Shown: positions 33,154 to 46,500 of the stretch, in pieces
Layout: each line of letters opens with the position of its first letter
Position numbering within the stretch: the stretch's first letter is position 1
NCBI RefSeq assembly: GCF_030285665.1
Contig: NZ_CP127295.1
Span: 10,230,001 to 10,294,000 of the forward strand
Reading direction: 5' to 3'
From: Amycolatopsis mongoliensis
GTDB taxonomy: Bacteria; Actinomycetota; Actinomycetes; Mycobacteriales; Pseudonocardiaceae
Length of the DNA stretch: 64,000 nucleotides
Translations under genes and position numbers: made by a program
The notes under the pieces: generated by a model
Told to the model about the DNA's origin: nothing
Databases searched by the model: none
The model's input: the letters and a program-made list of their open reading frames with translations, nothing else

Positions 33154-36100
33154 GCGTGAACTCCGTCCTCAGGGTGGTGCCGAGCCAGCCGCGCACGGTC
33201 TCGGCGGTGGTGGCGGCGTGGTCCTCGACCATGGTGAAGTGGTTGCCCGGCACGTCGATGACGGTGTCGGCGGTGTCCCAGTGCGTCTGCCACTCCTCCG
33301 GAGCCAGCCGCTCGTCGGCGACCGGGGGCTCGGACGAGCGCACCAGCAGCAGCGGCACCGACAGCTTCGCGGGCGCCCAGCCGGCCATGAGCCGGAAGTA
33401 CCAGCTCATCGCCGAGAGCCGGGCGACGTCCATCGGCGCGAACACCTCCTCACGGTCGAACATGCCGCCGAACAGCTCGTCGCGGAACCGGTCCAGCGGC
33501 GAGTCTTCGCGCGGCAGGTAGCTGTCGAGCAGCACGACGGCCAGGGGCGGCGTCCCCCGCTCTTCGAGGAGCTCGGCGGCGGCGTGCGCGAGCATCCCGC
33601 CCGAAGACGACCCGAGGAGCACGAACGGCGCGCCGCCGGCGACGCGCAGCACCGAGTCGGCCTGGACCTCGGCGACCGCGCGGACACTGGTCGGCAGCGC
33701 CTCGCCCTTGACGAACCCGGGCGCGGGGAGCGCGTGCACGTCGTGGTCGCCGCGGAACGGCGAGGCGAACCGGGCGTACTGGTGCACCCCGGCCAGCGCC
33801 ACGTACGAGCTGAAGCAGATGAGCTTCGGCGTGCGCTCCCCGGCGGCCAGCTGCACCGAACCCGGCTGTTCGGCCAGGTCCGCGGCCGCGTCGAAGGTGG
33901 GCCGCAGCAGTGCCGCGTTCTGCAGCAGCTCGAAGCCCTCCTTCATCTTGCCGAGCTCGCAGGCCGTGCGGAACAGCGCGCCGAGCGTCTCACCGGTGTC
34001 CACAGTGGACTTCGGGTGCACGGCCGCGCCGACGTTCAGCTCCGCCCGCAGGTGCGCGGCGAGGTCCGCCGGTGCCGGGAAGTCGAAGACCAGCGTCGGC
34101 GGCAGCCGCAGACCGGTCGACGCGCCGAGGGCGTTGCGCAGCTCGACCGCGGTCAGCGAGTCGAAGCCGGCGACGAGGAACCCGACGTCCGGGCGCACGG
34201 CCTCCGGTCCGGCGTGGCCCAGCACCGTGGCCGCGGTGGCCCGGACCAGCTCCAGCAGGATCGCCTGCTGGTCCGGCTCCGGCTTCCCGGCCAGGGCGGC
34301 GCGCAGGGCGGCCTCACCGGACACCGGGGCGGCGGCCGACGCGGCACGCCGGGCCGGCCGCACGAGTCCCTTGAGGACGGACGCGACCGAGCCGCCCAGC
34401 CCGGTGAGCTCGAGTTTCGCCGGGACCAGCGCGGGTTCGGCGAGCGACGTCGCGGTGTCGAACAACGCCAGTCCCTGCTCGACCGGCAGCGCCTGGACGC
34501 CACCGCGCGACATCCGCTGCCGATCCGCCGAGTCGAGCGTGGCGCTCATCCCGGTCTCCCACAGGCCCCAGGCCAGCGCCTGGGCGGGCAGGCCGCGGGC
34601 GGCCCGGTGGGCGGCGAGCGCGTCGAGGAAGGCGTTCGCCGCGGCGTAGTTGCCCTGCCCCGGGCCGCCGAAGGTGGCCGACACCGAGGAGAAGAGCACG
34701 AACGCCGAGAGGTTCCGGTCCGCGGTCAGCTCGTGCAGGTGCCAGGCGGCGTCGACCTTGGGCCGCAGCACCGCGTCCAGCCGCTCCGGGGTGAGCGAAG
34801 ACAGGACGCCGTCGTCGAGCACGCCGGCCGCGTGCACGACCCCGGCGAGGTCGGGGACGTCTGCCAGCAGTTCGGCGAGCGCCGTCCGGTCCGCGGTGTC
34901 GCAGGCGGCGAGCCGGACGTCCGCGCCCAGCGCGGTCAGCTCGTCCCGCAGTTCGGTGGCGCCGGCCGCGCTGCGGCTGGTCAGCACGAGCCGCCGGACG
35001 TCGTGGGCGGTGACCAGGTGCCGGGCCAGCACGCGGCCGAGGCTGCCGGTGGCGCCGGTGAGCAGCACCGTGCCGTCCGGCCCGAACGGCCGTTTGCCGG
35101 TGGCGGCTTCCGTGGTGGCGCGGGTCAGCCGGGCCGCGAGCAGGGCGCCTTCGCGGACGGCGAGCTGGGGCTCGTCGGAGAGGACCGCGGACGGCAGCGC
35201 GTCAGCGGACTCGTCGAGGTCGATCAGGCGGACCCGGCCGGGGTGCTCGGACTGCGCCGAGCGGACCAGGCCCCAGATCGGTGCGCACGCCAGGCCGGGG
35301 ACGTCGTCGCCGGCCGCGGCGGCGACCGCGCCCCGGGTCACCACGACCAGGCGGGAGGCGGCGAACCGCTCGTCGGCCAGCCAGTCCTGCAGCAGCGAGA
35401 GCACGTCGTGCGCGGCCGCCCGGGCGACCCCCGGCAGCTCGCCCGTGGCCGGGGCGAGGACGGCCAGCACCGCTTCCGGCACGGCCATCCCGAGGCCGAC
35501 CGCGGCCCCGAGCGCGTCGAGGTCCGCATAGGACTCGCACGCGACGCCGCTCGCGTCGAGCACCGGCCCGACCTCGAGGTCGTCCTCGCCGACGATGGCC
35601 CACCGCCGCGCGACGGCTTCGACCGGGGGCGCCGCGACCGGCCGCCAGTCGAGCCGGAACAGCGACTCGTGCGCCTTCCGGACCGGGCGCACCGCCCCGG
35701 CGACGAGGGGCCGCAGCACCAGCGCGTCGACCGACGCCACCGGGCGGCCGGCCGGGTCGGCCAGGCTCAGCTTGACGGTGTCGTGGCCGTTCGGGGTCAC
35801 CGTGACGCGGACCGCGGTGGCGCCGCTCGCGTGCAGCGTCACCCCGCTCCAGGAGAACGGGAGGTAGGTCCGGCCCGCCCACTCGGCGACCGTGCCGAGC
35901 ACGTGCAGCGACGCGTCCAGCAGCGCCGGGTGCAGGCCGGACCGGGCCGCGTCCGCGTGCTCCTCGGGCCGCAGGGCCACTTCGGCGTGGACTTCGTCGC
36001 CGAGCCGCCAGGCCGCGCGCAGGCCCTGGAAGGCCGGGCCGTAGCCGAACCCGCCGTCCGGGCTGCCGGTGTAGAGGCCGTCGAGGTCCAGGGGCTCGGC

Positions 36101-39100
36101 CCCGGCCGGCGGCCACTCCGTCAGGTCTTCGGGGACGGAACCGGGTTCAGCGGCCAGCCGTCCGCCGGCGTGCCGCGTCCACGGCTCGTCGTCGAGTCGC
36201 GAGTGGACGGTCACCGACCGCGTGCCCGCCTCGTCCGGCGCGCCGAGGACGACTTGCAGCTGCACACCTTCGCGCTCAGGCAAGGGCAACGGCGTCTCGA
36301 TGACCAGTTCGTCGATGCCGCCCGCACCCACGTGCTCGGCCGCGCGCAGGACCAGCTCGACGAACCCGGTGCCGGGGAACAGCGTGCTGCCCGCGACGAC
36401 GTGGTCGGCGAGCCAGGGGTGGGTGCGCGGCGAAACCCGGCCCGTGCACACCACGGTGCCGTCGTCGGCGTTCGTGACCGACGCGCCGAGCAGCGGGTGG
36501 TCCGGGCGGTCGAGGCCCGCCATCGTGACGTCGCCGGCCGGGGTGAGGGAGAACTCGGGCCAGAACCGCTCGTGCTGGAAGGCGTACGTCGGCAGGGACG
36601 ACGGGTCGCCGGTCCCGCCGAGGACGGGCTTCCAGTCCACCGTGGATCCGGTGACGTGCAGTTTCGCCAGTGCGCTCAGCAGTTCGCGCGGCTCGTCGCG
36701 GTCCTTGCGCAGCACCGCGGTGACCACCCCGCGATCGTCCAAGGAGGACGCGGCCATCGCGGTCAGGATGCCGTCCGGGCCCAGTTCCACGAACCGGGTC
36801 ACGCCGAGCCCGGCGAGGGTGGCGACGGCGTCGGCGAAGCGCACCGTCCCCCGGGCCTGGCGCAGCCAGTACTCGGGCGAGGTCAGTTCGGTCGCCGGTT
36901 CGCCGGTGAGAGTCGAGACGATCGGGATGGTGGGCGCGGCGAAGGTGACGCCGGCCAGGACCCGGCCGAACTCCGCGAGCATCGCGTCCATGGCCGGCGA
37001 GTGGAAGGCGTGCGAGACGCGCAGCCGCCGGGTCTTGCGCCCGGCCCAGTGCCGCTCGACCTGCAGGACGCCGTCTTCGGCACCGGAGACCACCACGGAC
37101 ATGGGACCGTTGACCGCGGCCAGCTCGACACCCGCGGGCAGCGTCGGGACGACCTCGGCTTCGGTCGCCTCGATCGCGAGCATCGCCCCACCGGGCGGGA
37201 GGGTCTGCATCAGACGGCCCCGCGCGGCGACGACGGCACAGGCGTCGGACAGCGACCACACGCCCGCGACGTGCGCCGCGGCCAGTTCGCCGATCGAGTG
37301 CCCGGCGAGCCGGTCGGGATGGACGCCCCAGGATTCCAGGAGGCGGAACAGGGCCACCTCGACCGCGAACAGCGCGGGCTGGGTGTAGCCGGTCCGGTCG
37401 AGCAGCTCGGGTTCGGTGTCGACGACGTCCAGGAGCGGCCGGTCGAGATGGGCGTCGAACTGCGCGCACACCTCGGCGAAGACTTCGGCGAACACCGGGA
37501 ACTCACGGCGCAGCCCGGCACCCATGCCGAGCCGCTGCGCCCCCTGCCCGGTGAACAGAAAGGCGGTGGCACCCTCGGCACGCACCCCTGTGGTGACGCC
37601 GGGCGCGGGCTGGCCGGCGGCGATCGCGGCCAGCCCCCGGACCAGCTCGTCGCGATCGGTGCCGACGACGACCGCTCGGTGACCGAACACCGTGCGGCCC
37701 GCCAGTGCGGTGCCGATCTCGGCGGGTTCGGCCGGGTGGGCCGCGATGTGGCTCAGCAGCCGTTCGGCCTGTCCTCGCAGGGCTTCCGGAGTGTGGCCGG
37801 AGATGGTCCAGGGCACCCAGCGCCCCAATGTGGCGTTCGGTGCGTCAGACGCACCCAATGTGGCGTTCGGTGCGTCAGACGCACCCAATGCCACATTGGG
37901 GCGCTCCGGTGCCTGCTCCAGGATCACGTGCGCGTTCGTGCCGCTCACCCCGAACGACGAGACGCCGGCACGGCGCACGCGGTCTTCGTCCGGCCACGGC
38001 ACCGGCTCCGACAGCAGCCGCACGGCACCAGCGGACCAGTCCACATGGGACGAGGGAATCTCGGCGTGCAGCGTCCGCGGCAGCAGGCCGTGGCGCAGGG
38101 CCAAGACCATCTTCATGACCCCGGCGACCCCGGCCGCCGCCTGGGTGTGCCCGACGTTGGACTTGATCGAGCCCAGCCACAGCGGCCGCTCGCGGTCCTG
38201 GCCGTAGGTGGCGATCAGCGCCTGGGCCTCGATCGGGTCGCCCAGCGACGTCCCGGTCCCGTGCGCCTCGACGACGTCCACATCGGACGGTTCGAGGCCC
38301 GCACTCGCCAGCGCGGCCCGGATCACGCGCTGCTGCGAAGGACCGTTCGGCGCGGTGAGCCCGTTCGACGCGCCGTCCTGGTTCACGGCGCTGCCCCGCA
38401 CGACCGCCAGCACCGGGTGCCCGTTGCGGCGCGCGTCCGACAGCCGTGCCAGCACGAGCATCCCGGAGCCCTCGCCCCAGCCGGTGCCGTTCGCGTCGTC
38501 GGAGAAGGCGCGGCACCGGCCGTCCGGGGACAGGCCTCGCTGCCGGCTGAACTCGACGAACGAGCCCGGCGTCGACAGCACGGTGACCCCGCCGGCGAGC
38601 GCGAGCGAGCACTCCCCCGCGCGCAGGGCCTGGATCGCCCAGTGCAGCGCGACCAGGGAAGACGAGCACGCCGTGTCCACGGTGACCGCCGGGCCCTCGA
38701 GCCCGAGCGCGTACGAAATCCGGCCTGAGAGCACGGAGGCGGCGTTGCCGGTGCCGAGGTAGCCTTCGGCGCTCTTCGGCGACAGCGCGAGCAGGGCGGG
38801 GTAGTCCTGGCCGTTGGTGCCGGCGAACACGCCGACCGGCGCCCCCCGCAGCGACTCCGGGTCGATCCCCGCGCGTTCGAAGGCTTCCCAGGACGTCTCC
38901 AGCAGCAGCCGCTGCTGCGGGTCCATGGCGAGGGCTTCCCGGGGCGAGATCCCGAAGAAGGCGGGGTCGAACAACGTGGCGTCGTCGAGGAAACCGCCTT
39001 CACGGGCGTACGAAGTGCCCTCGCTGTCGGGGTCCGGGTCGTAGAGCGCGTCGAGGTCCCAGCCGCGGTCGGCCGGGAAGCCGCCGATCGCGTCGCGGCC

Positions 39101-42100
39101 TTCGGCGAGCAACGTCCACAGCTCGTCGGGCGTGTGGACGCCGCCGGGGAACCGGCAGGCCATCGCCACGATCGCGATCGGCTCGTCGTCGGTCCGGGCC
39201 GCGACGGGCGCCGGTGCCGCCGTCCCCGCCTCGCCGGCGAGGTGCGCGGCCAGGGCGTTCGGGGTGGCGTAGTCGTAGATCAGCGTGGCGGGCAGCCGCT
39301 GCCCGGTGGCCGCGGCCAGCCGGTTGCGGAGTTCGACGGCGGTCAGCGAGTCGAACCCGAGGTCCTTGAACGCCCGGTCCGGCGCGACGGCCGCCGCGTT
39401 CGCGTAGCCGAGCACCAGAGCCACGGCGGTGCGGACGACGTCGAGCACGTCGGCCGGCCGGTCGGCGGTGGGCTGGGCGACCGGCCGCGGCGGGACGAGC
39501 TCGGAGAACACCGGTGGCAGGACCGGCGCGGCCCTGAGGACGGCGAAGTCGAACCGGATCGGCAGCACCGCGGGCTCGCCGGCGCGGCAGGCCGCGTCGA
39601 ACAGCCGGAGACCCTCCACAGTGGACAACGGGATCATGCCGGTGGCGCCCAGCCGGCGGCGGTCGCGGTCGGCGAGGGCGCCGGTCATGCCGCCGGACTG
39701 TTCCCACAGACCCCAGCCGAGCGCGAGCGCGGGCAGGCCGTGGTCGCGGCGGTGGCGGGCCAGCGCGTCGAGCCAGACGTTGGCCGCCGCGTAGTTCGCC
39801 TGCCCGGCCGGGCCGAGCGTGCCGGAGATCGAGGAGAACACGACGAACGCGCTCAGCTCGGCCTCGGCGGTCAGCTCGTGCAGGTTGGTGACGGCGTCGA
39901 TCTTGGGCCGCAGCACGGCGTCCAGGCGCTCGGGGGTCAGCGCGGACACGACGCCGTCGTCGAGGACGCCGGCCACGTGGACGACGCCGGTCAGCGGCCG
40001 GTCCGCGGGAATGCTCGCCAGCAGCGTCGCCAGCGCGTCGCGGTCGGCGGCGTCGCAGGCCGCGACGACCGGTTCGGCACCCAGCTCGGTCAGGTCCGCG
40101 ACCAGCTCGGCCGCGCCGTCGGCGTCCGGGCCGCGACGGCTGGCCAGGAGCAGGTGGCGCACGCCGTACCGGGTGGCCAGGTGGCGGGCGACCAGTGCAC
40201 CCAGCGCCCCGGTGCCGCCGGTGACGAGCACCGTGCCGTCCGGACCGAACGACGCGGACGGGCCCGGCTCGGGCGAGGTGAGCTTGGCCAGGCGCGCCGC
40301 CCGGATCTCGCCGTCGCGCAGCAGGAACTGGGGTTCGCCGGTGGCGAGCGCGGCGGGCAGCAGCCGCGCGGCCGCCGGGTCGTCGACGTCGGCGAGCACG
40401 AATCGGCCGGGGTTCTCGGCCGCGGCCGAGCGCACCAGGCCCCACACCGGGGCCTGCGCGAGGTCCGACACGCCCTCGGCGACGGCGGCGTTCCGGGTCA
40501 GGACCACCAGCGTCCGGCCGTCGAACCGCTCGTCGGTCAGCCACGCCTGCACGAGCCCCAGTGCGCGACGAGCCGCCGAGCCGGGAGTGTCATCTTCGGA
40601 CCGGGACAGGAACGGGGCGACGAGGACGTCGGGCAGCGCGCCCGCTTCCGCGACGCCGTCCAGGTCGGGGTGGCAGGCCAGCGCGCCCAGCTCGGCGAAC
40701 AGGGCGGCGCCGAGCTCGCGGTGACCGGAGCCGAGCAGGGCCCACGCCGCCGGGACCGGCTCCCCCGCCGGGACGGGCACCCAGTCGAGCTCGAGCAGTG
40801 AGTCCCGGGTGGCGCCACCGACCGGCTCGGGCAGCTCGGGCCAGTAGGTTTCGCGCTGGAAGGCGTACGTCGGCAGTTCCGCCGGGCGGGCGCCGGGGAA
40901 CAGCTCGCCCCAGGCGGCCCGCGCGCCGCGGACGTACATCTCCGCGACTGCGGCCAGCGCGGTCCGGACCTCGTCCCGGTCCTTGCGCAGCATCGAGGCG
41001 GCCGTCGTGCCGGGCAGGCACTCCTCGGTCATGGCGGCGAGCACGCCGTGCGGCCCCAGTTCCAGGAACCGGGTGGTCCCCGCGTCCGCGAGCGCGGCCA
41101 CGGCGGCGGCGAACCGGACGGGCTCCCGGACCTGGCGCACCCAGTAGTCCGGGGTGGCCAGCTCGTCGGTCACCGGTGCCCCGGTCACCGTCGAGACGAT
41201 CGGAAGCCGCGGCCGGGCGTAGCTGATCCGCGCCGCGACCTGCGCGAACTCCGCCAGCATCGGGTCCATCAGCGGGGAGTGGAAGGCGTGGGAGACGGTG
41301 AGCCGCCGGGTCCGGCGGCCGAGGGCGGCGAAGTGCCGTTCGATCTCGCCCGCGGCCGCTTCTTCGCCGGACACCACGACGGCGGCCGGGCCGTTGACCG
41401 CCGCGAGGGAGACGGCGCCGGTGAGCAGCGGCGTCACTTCGGCCTCGGTGGCTTGAAGGGCGACCATCGCCCCGCCGCGCGGGAGCGCCTGCATGAGCCG
41501 ACCGCGCGCGGCGACCAGCTCGGCGGCGTCGGCGAGGGAGAACACCCCTGCGACGTGCGCCGCCGCCAGCTCGCCGATGGAGTGCCCGGCTAGGTGGTCC
41601 GGTGTCACGCCCCAGGACTCCACCAGCCGGAACAGCGCGACCTCGACCGCGAACAGCGCGGGCTGGGTGTAGGCCGTCTCGTCCAGGTCCACCCCGGACT
41701 CGATGACCGTCTTGAGTGGACGATCGAGGTACCGGTCGAACTCCGCGCAGACCTCGTCGAAAGCGGTTGCGTAGGCCGGGAACCGCTCGCGGAGCTCGCG
41801 GCCCATGCCGGCGCGTTGCGCGCCCTGGCCGGTGAACAGGAACGCGGTCAGGCCTTCGGCGACCGCGCCGCGGACCAGCCCGGGCACGTCGTCGCCCTTC
41901 GCGAGCGCGCGCACGCCGTCGGCCAGCTCGGCCGCGTCGCCGACCAGGACGGCCCGGTGCTCGAAGGCCGAGCGGGTCGTGGCGAGGGCCAGCCCGATCC
42001 CGGCGGGGCCGCCTTCGACACCGGCGAGCCGCGCGGCTTGGGCGCGCAGAGCCGCTTCCGATCGTCCGGAAAGGACCCACGGGACCACGGCCGGCGTGGT

Positions 42101-43501
42101 TTCGTCCCGGAGCGCGGCTTCTTCGACCGGCGGTGCGGCGAGGAGCACGTGGGCGTTGGTCCCGCTGACCCCGAACGCCGAGACGCCCGCGCGGCGCACC
42201 CGGCCGTCCTCCGGCCACGGAACCGGTTCGGTCAGCACGCGGACGTTCCCGGCCGACCAGTCCACCCGCGACGTCGGCTGCTCGACGTGCAGGGTCTTCG
42301 GCAGGACGCCGTTGCGCAGTGCAAGAGTCATCTTGATGACGCCGGCGACGCCCGCGGCTGCCTGGGTGTGGCCGAGGTTCGACTTGATCGAGCCGAGCCA
42401 CAACGGCGTCCGGCGGTCCCGGCCGTAGGTGGCCAGCAGGGCCTGCGCCTCGATCGGGTCGCCCAGCGAGGTACCGGTCCCGTGCGCCTCCACGGCGTCC
42501 ACATCGGACGGTGCCAGGCCCGCGTCGGCGAGCGCGGCCCGGATGACCCGCTGCTGCGAGGGGCCGTTCGGGGCGGTGAGGCCGTTCGACGCGCCGTCGG
42601 AGTTGATCGCCGAACCCGCGACGATCGCGAGCACCGGGTGGCCCTTGCGCCGGGCGTCGGACAGCCGCTCCAGCAGCACGACCCCGGCGCCCTCGCCCCA
42701 GCCTGTGCCGTCGGCGCCGTCGGCGAACGCCTTGCACCGGCCGTCCGCGGCCAGGCCCTGCTGCCGGCTGAAGCCGATGAACGCGCCGGGCGTCGTCATG
42801 ACCGTGACTCCCCCGGCGAGCGCGAGGTCGCACTCCCCCTCGCGCAGCGCGTGCGCCGCCCAGTGCAGCGCGACCAGCGAGGACGAGCACGCTGTGTCGA
42901 CGGTGACGGCCGGGCCCTCCAGCCCGAGCGCGTAGGAGATCCGTCCGGAAAGGACACTGGCGGCGTTGCCGGTGCTCTCGTAGCCGTCGCCGACGCCGGG
43001 CACGAGGCTGAGCAGGCCGGGGTAGTCCTGGCCGTTGGTCCCGGCGAAGACGCCGACCGGCTCGCCCCGCAGCGACAGCGGGTCGATCCCGGCGCGCTCC
43101 AGGGCTTCCCACGACGTCTCGAGCAGGAGCCGCTGCTGCGGGTCCATCGAGAGCGCTTCGCGGGGCGAGATGCCGAAGAAGCCCGCGTCGAACGCGCCCG
43201 CGTCGCGGACGAACCCGCCCTGGTCGACGTAGCTGGTGCCCGGGTGGTCCGGGTCGGGGTGGTAGACCGCGTCGAGGTCCCAGCCGCGGTCGTCCGGGAA
43301 GTCCGTCAGCGTGTCGGTGCCGGTTTCGAGCACCCGCCAGAGGTCCTCGGGCGTCTCGACGCCCCCGGGGAACCGGCAGGCCATCGCCACGATCGCGATC
43401 GGCTCGGGCGTGGCGGATTCGGCCTCCCGCAGGCGTTCCCGGGTCTCGTGCAGGTCGGCGGTGACCTTGCGCAGGTACCCGAGCAGCTTCTCCTCGTTCA
43501 C
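33146..43501 (-). CDS. Modular PKS C: KS-AT-KR-ACP-KS-AT-DH-KR-ACP-TE (final two modules and release)
   Basis: A 3451-residue protein starting with an N-terminal docking helix (GTG 43501). Module 1: KS Cys about 203 (DTACSSSL), AT GHSIG about 640 with HAFHS about 738 (malonyl), KR GGTGALG about 1094 with B-type LDD about 1180, ACP about 1383. Module 2: KS Cys about 1606, AT about 2067-2164 (malonyl, HAFHS), DH with [10 protein letters not shown] about 2368 and [12 protein letters not shown] about 2817 with LDD, ACP about 3114. The thioesterase has its nucleophile in GSSSGG about 3300, where most relatives have GHSxGG. Predicted processing: a beta-hydroxyl from module 1, a double bond from module 2, then release, probably by lactonisation. 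The KS-AT linker of module 2 carries an in-frame palindromic repeat. Confidence 0.95.
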   Translation of the reverse strand: MNEEKLLGYLRKVTADLHETRERLREAESATPEPIAIVAMACRFPGGVETPEDLWRVLETGTDTLTDFPDDRGWDLDAVYHPDPDHPGTSYVDQGGFVRDAGAFDAGFFGISPREALSMDPQQRLLLETSWEALERAGIDPLSLRGEPVGVFAGTNGQDYPGLLSLVPGVGDGYESTGNAASVLSGRISYALGLEGPAVTVDTACSSSLVALHWAAHALREGECDLALAGGVTVMTTPGAFIGFSRQQGLAADGRCKAFADGADGTGWGEGAGVVLLERLSDARRKGHPVLAIVAGSAINSDGASNGLTAPNGPSQQRVIRAALADAGLAPSDVDAVEAHGTGTSLGDPIEAQALLATYGRDRRTPLWLGSIKSNLGHTQAAAGVAGVIKMTLALRNGVLPKTLHVEQPTSRVDWSAGNVRVLTEPVPWPEDGRVRRAGVSAFGVSGTNAHVLLAAPPVEEAALRDETTPAVVPWVLSGRSEAALRAQAARLAGVEGGPAGIGLALATTRSAFEHRAVLVGDAAELADGVRALAKGDDVPGLVRGAVAEGLTAFLFTGQGAQRAGMGRELRERFPAYATAFDEVCAEFDRYLDRPLKTVIESGVDLDETAYTQPALFAVEVALFRLVESWGVTPDHLAGHSIGELAAAHVAGVFSLADAAELVAARGRLMQALPRGGAMVALQATEAEVTPLLTGAVSLAAVNGPAAVVVSGEEAAAGEIERHFAALGRRTRRLTVSHAFHSPLMDPMLAEFAQVAARISYARPRLPIVSTVTGAPVTDELATPDYWVRQVREPVRFAAAVAALADAGTTRFLELGPHGVLAAMTEECLPGTTAASMLRKDRDEVRTALAAVAEMYVRGARAAWGELFPGARPAELPTYAFQRETYWPELPEPVGGATRDSLLELDWVPVPAGEPVPAAWALLGSGHRELGAALFAELGALACHPDLDGVAEAGALPDVLVAPFLSRSEDDTPGSAARRALGLVQAWLTDERFDGRTLVVLTRNAAVAEGVSDLAQAPVWGLVRSAAAENPGRFVLADVDDPAAARLLPAALATGEPQFLLRDGEIRAARLAKLTSPEPGPSASFGPDGTVLVTGGTGALGALVARHLATRYGVRHLLLASRRGPDADGAAELVADLTELGAEPVVAACDAADRDALATLLASIPADRPLTGVVHVAGVLDDGVVSALTPERLDAVLRPKIDAVTNLHELTAEAELSAFVVFSSISGTLGPAGQANYAAANVWLDALARHRRDHGLPALALGWGLWEQSGGMTGALADRDRRRLGATGMIPLSTVEGLRLFDAACRAGEPAVLPIRFDFAVLRAAPVLPPVFSELVPPRPVAQPTADRPADVLDVVRTAVALVLGYANAAAVAPDRAFKDLGFDSLTAVELRNRLAAATGQRLPATLIYDYATPNALAAHLAGEAGTAAPAPVAARTDDEPIAIVAMACRFPGGVHTPDELWTLLAEGRDAIGGFPADRGWDLDALYDPDPDSEGTSYAREGGFLDDATLFDPAFFGISPREALAMDPQQRLLLETSWEAFERAGIDPESLRGAPVGVFAGTNGQDYPALLALSPKSAEGYLGTGNAASVLSGRISYALGLEGPAVTVDTACSSSLVALHWAIQALRAGECSLALAGGVTVLSTPGSFVEFSRQRGLSPDGRCRAFSDDANGTGWGEGSGMLVLARLSDARRNGHPVLAVVRGSAVNQDGASNGLTAPNGPSQQRVIRAALASAGLEPSDVDVVEAHGTGTSLGDPIEAQALIATYGQDRERPLWLGSIKSNVGHTQAAAGVAGVMKMVLALRHGLLPRTLHAEIPSSHVDWSAGAVRLLSEPVPWPDEDRVRRAGVSSFGVSGTNAHVILEQAPERPNVALGASDAPNATLGASDAPNATLGRWVPWTISGHTPEALRGQAERLLSHIAAHPAEPAEIGTALAGRTVFGHRAVVVGTDRDELVRGLAAIAAGQPAPGVTTGVRAEGATAFLFTGQGAQRLGMGAGLRREFPVFAEVFAEVCAQFDAHLDRPLLDVVDTEPELLDRTGYTQPALFAVEVALFRLLESWGVHPDRLAGHSIGELAAAHVAGVWSLSDACAVVAARGRLMQTLPPGGAMLAIEATEAEVVPTLPAGVELAAVNGPMSVVVSGAEDGVLQVERHWAGRKTRRLRVSHAFHSPAMDAMLAEFGRVLAGVTFAAPTIPIVSTLTGEPATELTSPEYWLRQARGTVRFADAVATLAGLGVTRFVELGPDGILTAMAASSLDDRGVVTAVLRKDRDEPRELLSALAKLHVTGSTVDWKPVLGGTGDPSSLPTYAFQHERFWPEFSLTPAGDVTMAGLDRPDHPLLGASVTNADDGTVVCTGRVSPRTHPWLADHVVAGSTLFPGTGFVELVLRAAEHVGAGGIDELVIETPLPLPEREGVQLQVVLGAPDEAGTRSVTVHSRLDDEPWTRHAGGRLAAEPGSVPEDLTEWPPAGAEPLDLDGLYTGSPDGGFGYGPAFQGLRAAWRLGDEVHAEVALRPEEHADAARSGLHPALLDASLHVLGTVAEWAGRTYLPFSWSGVTLHASGATAVRVTVTPNGHDTVKLSLADPAGRPVASVDALVLRPLVAGAVRPVRKAHESLFRLDWRPVAAPPVEAVARRWAIVGEDDLEVGPVLDASGVACESYADLDALGAAVGLGMAVPEAVLAVLAPATGELPGVARAAAHDVLSLLQDWLADERFAASRLVVVTRGAVAAAAGDDVPGLACAPIWGLVRSAQSEHPGRVRLIDLDESADALPSAVLSDEPQLAVREGALLAARLTRATTEAATGKRPFGPDGTVLLTGATGSLGRVLARHLVTAHDVRRLVLTSRSAAGATELRDELTALGADVRLAACDTADRTALAELLADVPDLAGVVHAAGVLDDGVLSSLTPERLDAVLRPKVDAAWHLHELTADRNLSAFVLFSSVSATFGGPGQGNYAAANAFLDALAAHRAARGLPAQALAWGLWETGMSATLDSADRQRMSRGGVQALPVEQGLALFDTATSLAEPALVPAKLELTGLGGSVASVLKGLVRPARRAASAAAPVSGEAALRAALAGKPEPDQQAILLELVRATAATVLGHAGPEAVRPDVGFLVAGFDSLTAVELRNALGASTGLRLPPTLVFDFPAPADLAAHLRAELNVGAAVHPKSTVDTGETLGALFRTACELGKMKEGFELLQNAALLRPTFDAAADLAEQPGSVQLAAGERTPKLICFSSYVALAGVHQYARFASPFRGDHDVHALPAPGFVKGEALPTSVRAVAEVQADSVLRVAGGAPFVLLGSSSGGMLAHAAAELLEERGTPPLAVVLLDSYLPREDSPLDRFRDELFGGMFDREEVFAPMDVARLSAMSWYFRLMAGWAPAKLSVPLLLVRSSEPPVADERLAPEEWQTHWDTADTVIDVPGNHFTMVEDHAATTAETVRGWLGTTLRTEFTHD
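37821..37903. repeat. 83-bp palindromic repeat in frame inside PKS C (KS-AT linker of module 2)
   Basis: Outer arms CGCCCCAATGTGG (37821-37833) and CCACATTGGGGCG (37891-37903) are reverse complements. Inside are two identical 30-bp direct units (37826-37855, 37856-37885), each with a GGTGCGTC/GACGCACC hairpin. On the coding strand it adds a repeating [10 protein letters not shown] peptide directly after the NAHVILEQ motif. The linker is 38 residues against 21-22 in modules without an insert. Confidence 0.9.
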
Positions 43502-43532
43502 GTCGCACCCCGCCCGCCGGGGACCCCGCGCG

Positions 43533-46500
43533 TCACGCGAGGCCCAGCTCGTTGTCGATGAAGTCGAAGATCTCGGTCGAGCTGGCCGTCTCGAGCTTCT
43601 GCCGCGTGCTTTCCGCCGGGCCCGTGCCGAGCCGGCTCAGCAGCGCCTGCAGCCGGGTGGTGATCCGGGTGCCGGCGAGCTGCTCGGCGGTCAGCCCGGC
43701 GAAGGCCGCTTCGATCCGGTCCAGCTCGGCCTCGGCCGCCGCGGCCGGGTCCGCCGGGCCGAGCTCGCGGCCGAGGTACTGGGCCAGTGCGGCCGGGTTG
43801 GCGTAGTCGAACCCGAGCGTCGCGGGCAGCGGCAGGCCGGTGACGGCGGCGAGCCCGTTGCGCAGTTCGACCGCGGTGAGCGAGTCGAGACCCAGCTCCT
43901 TGAACGCCAGCCCGGGGTCCACTGTGGACGGGCTCGCGTAGCCGAGCACGGCGGCGACCTCGGCGCGCACCAGGTCGAGCAGCGCGCGCTCCCGCTCGGG
44001 GCCGGTCAGCGCGTCGAGCTTGGCCCGGAAGTCCTGTTCGGGCTTGACGGCGATCTCGAGCGCCCGGCGCGCCTCGGGCAGGTCGTCGAGCAGCCGCGCG
44101 GTGCGGACGGTGGTGGCGAACACCGCCCAGTCGACGTCGGCCACGGCGACGGCGGGTTCGCTGCCGCTCAGGGCTTTGTGCAGGGCCGCGGTGGCCAGTT
44201 CCGGGGTCAGCGGGCGGATGCCGCCGCGTTCGGAGCGGGCGCTGTTCCCGGCCGCCATGCCCGCGCCGGCCCACGGCCCCCAGGCGATGGAGGTCGCGGG
44301 CAGGCCGAGGCCGGCCCGGTGCTCGGCGAGCGCGTCGAGCACGGCGTTGGCGGCGACGTAGTTGCCCTGCCCGGCCGCGCCGAGGGTGGCGGCCAGGGAG
44401 GAGAACAGCACGAACGCCGAGAGGTCGCGGTTACGCGTCAGCTCGTCGAGGTGGATCGCCGAATCCACTTTGGACCTGAGGACGGTGGCGAGCCGCTGCG
44501 GCGTCAGGGAGTCCAGGACGCCGTCGTCGAGGACGCCGGCGGCGTGCACGACGGCGTCGAGGTCGGGCAGCGAGTCGAGCAGCTCGGCGGTGGCGGCGCG
44601 GTCGGCGAAGTCGCAGGCGGCGATGGTCACCTTGGCGCCCAGCGCGCTGAGCTCGGCTTCCAGTTCGGCGGCGCCGGGCGCGGCGGGCCCGCGCCGCCCG
44701 GCGAGCACGACGTGCGGCGCACCGGTGCGCGCCAGCCACCGGGCGACCTCGGCGCCCAGCGCGCCGGTACCGCCGGTGACCAGCACCGGGCCGGCCGGGA
44801 TCCAGGGCTCGGCAGGCGCTTCGATCGGGGCGCGCACGAGCCGTCGCGCGAAAGTGCCGGCCGGGCGGATGGCGAGCTGGTCTTCCCCGTCCGCTCCGGC
44901 GAGGGCGGCGACGAGCCGGGTCAGCTCGGGTTCGCCGGGTTCGGCGGGCAGGTCGGCCAGGCCGCCCCACCGGTCCGGGTGCTCCAGCGCGGCGGCCCGC
45001 CCGAGGCCCCAGATCCCGGCGGACAGCGGATGTGCGGGAGTTTCGGCTTCGACGGCAACGGCCCCGGTGGTGACCGACCACAGCGGCGCGCCGACACCGG
45101 CGTCCCCGAGGGACTGGAGGAGGGTCGTGGTCAGCGCCAGGCCGAGCGGCACCGACGGCTGACCAGGGGTGGCGTGCCCGGCCAGGCCGAGGAGCGAAAG
45201 CACGCCGTCGACCGGACCGAGACCGAGCAGCTCGGCGGCGACCGCGTCGCGATCCGGCTCGCCGAGGGTCACCGGCACCGGCTCGGCCCCCGCCTCGGCC
45301 AGTGCCGGGAACACGGCCTTGACCAGCGGTTCGTCGGCACATCCGGCCGGGACCACGACGAGCCAGCGCCCGGTCAGCGCCGCCCGCGGCCGGTCCGCGA
45401 GCAGCCGCCACGACACCCGGTACTGCTTGCTGTCGGCCGGCGAGGTCACCGGCACCAGCGGCTCCGGCCAGAACACCTGCCGCTCGAACGGGTAGGTCGG
45501 CAACGCGACCTGCCGCACGCCCGGCGAAAGCGGTGCCCAGTCCACGGCCGGCCCGCTGACGTGCAGGGACGCCAGCGCCAGCAGGGCCGTCGCCGGCTCC
45601 GGACGGTCCTTGCGCAGCATCGGCACCGACCCTTCGGCCAGCGCGGACAACGTCCCGTCCGGGCCCAGCTCGACCAGCCGGGTGACGCCGGCCTCGCGCA
45701 GCCTGGACACCGCGTCGGCGAACCGGACCGGCTCGCGCACCTGCCGCACCCAGTACTCCGGGTCCGTGAAGTCGGCGTCCGCGCTCACCGTGGACACAAC
45801 GGGGATGCGCGGCCCGGCATAGCCGATCCCGCGCGCCACCTCGGCGAACTCCTCGAGCATCGCGTCCATATGTGCCGAGTGAAACGCATGCGAGACCCGC
45901 AAATCCCTAGACTTCACCCCGCGCGCGGTCAGCTCGGCGGCGATCTCGGCGACCGCCGCCGCGTCCCCGGACAGCACCGTGGCCAGCGGCCCGTTCACCG
46001 CGGCCAGGTCCGCCCGCCCCGCGGCGACCGCCAGGACGTCCCGCTCGGCGGCCTGCACGGCGAGCATCGCCCCGCCACCGGGCAGCGCCTGCATCAGGCC
46101 CGCCCGCGCGGCGACCAGCTTGCCCGCGTCCGCCAGCGAGAACACCCCGGCGACGTGCGCCGCCGCCAGCTCGCCGATCGAGTGGCCGGCGAGGTAGTCG
46201 GGCTGGACGCCCCACGACTCCAGCAGGCGGAACAGCGCGACCTCGATCCCGAACAGTGCGGGCTGCGTGTACCCCGTCCGGTCGAGCGCCGAAGCGTCGC
46301 CGAACACGACCTCCCGCAACGGCCGATCCAGCTCGGGGTCCAGCACCGCGCACACCGCGTCGAACGCGTCCGCGAACACCGGGAACCGCGCGTACAGCCC
46401 GGCACCCATGCCGACGCGCTGCGAGCCCTGGCCGGCGAACAGCAGCCCGGTCGCGCCGTCGCCGACGTGCCCGGTGACGACCCCCGGGTGCTTCGCGCCC

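Noticed and set aside
37826..37885. Tandem 30-bp units as a CRISPR array or minisatellite
   Set aside because: Only two units with no spacers, enclosed by inverted arms and read in frame in a PKS linker; a palindromic repeat explains it better.
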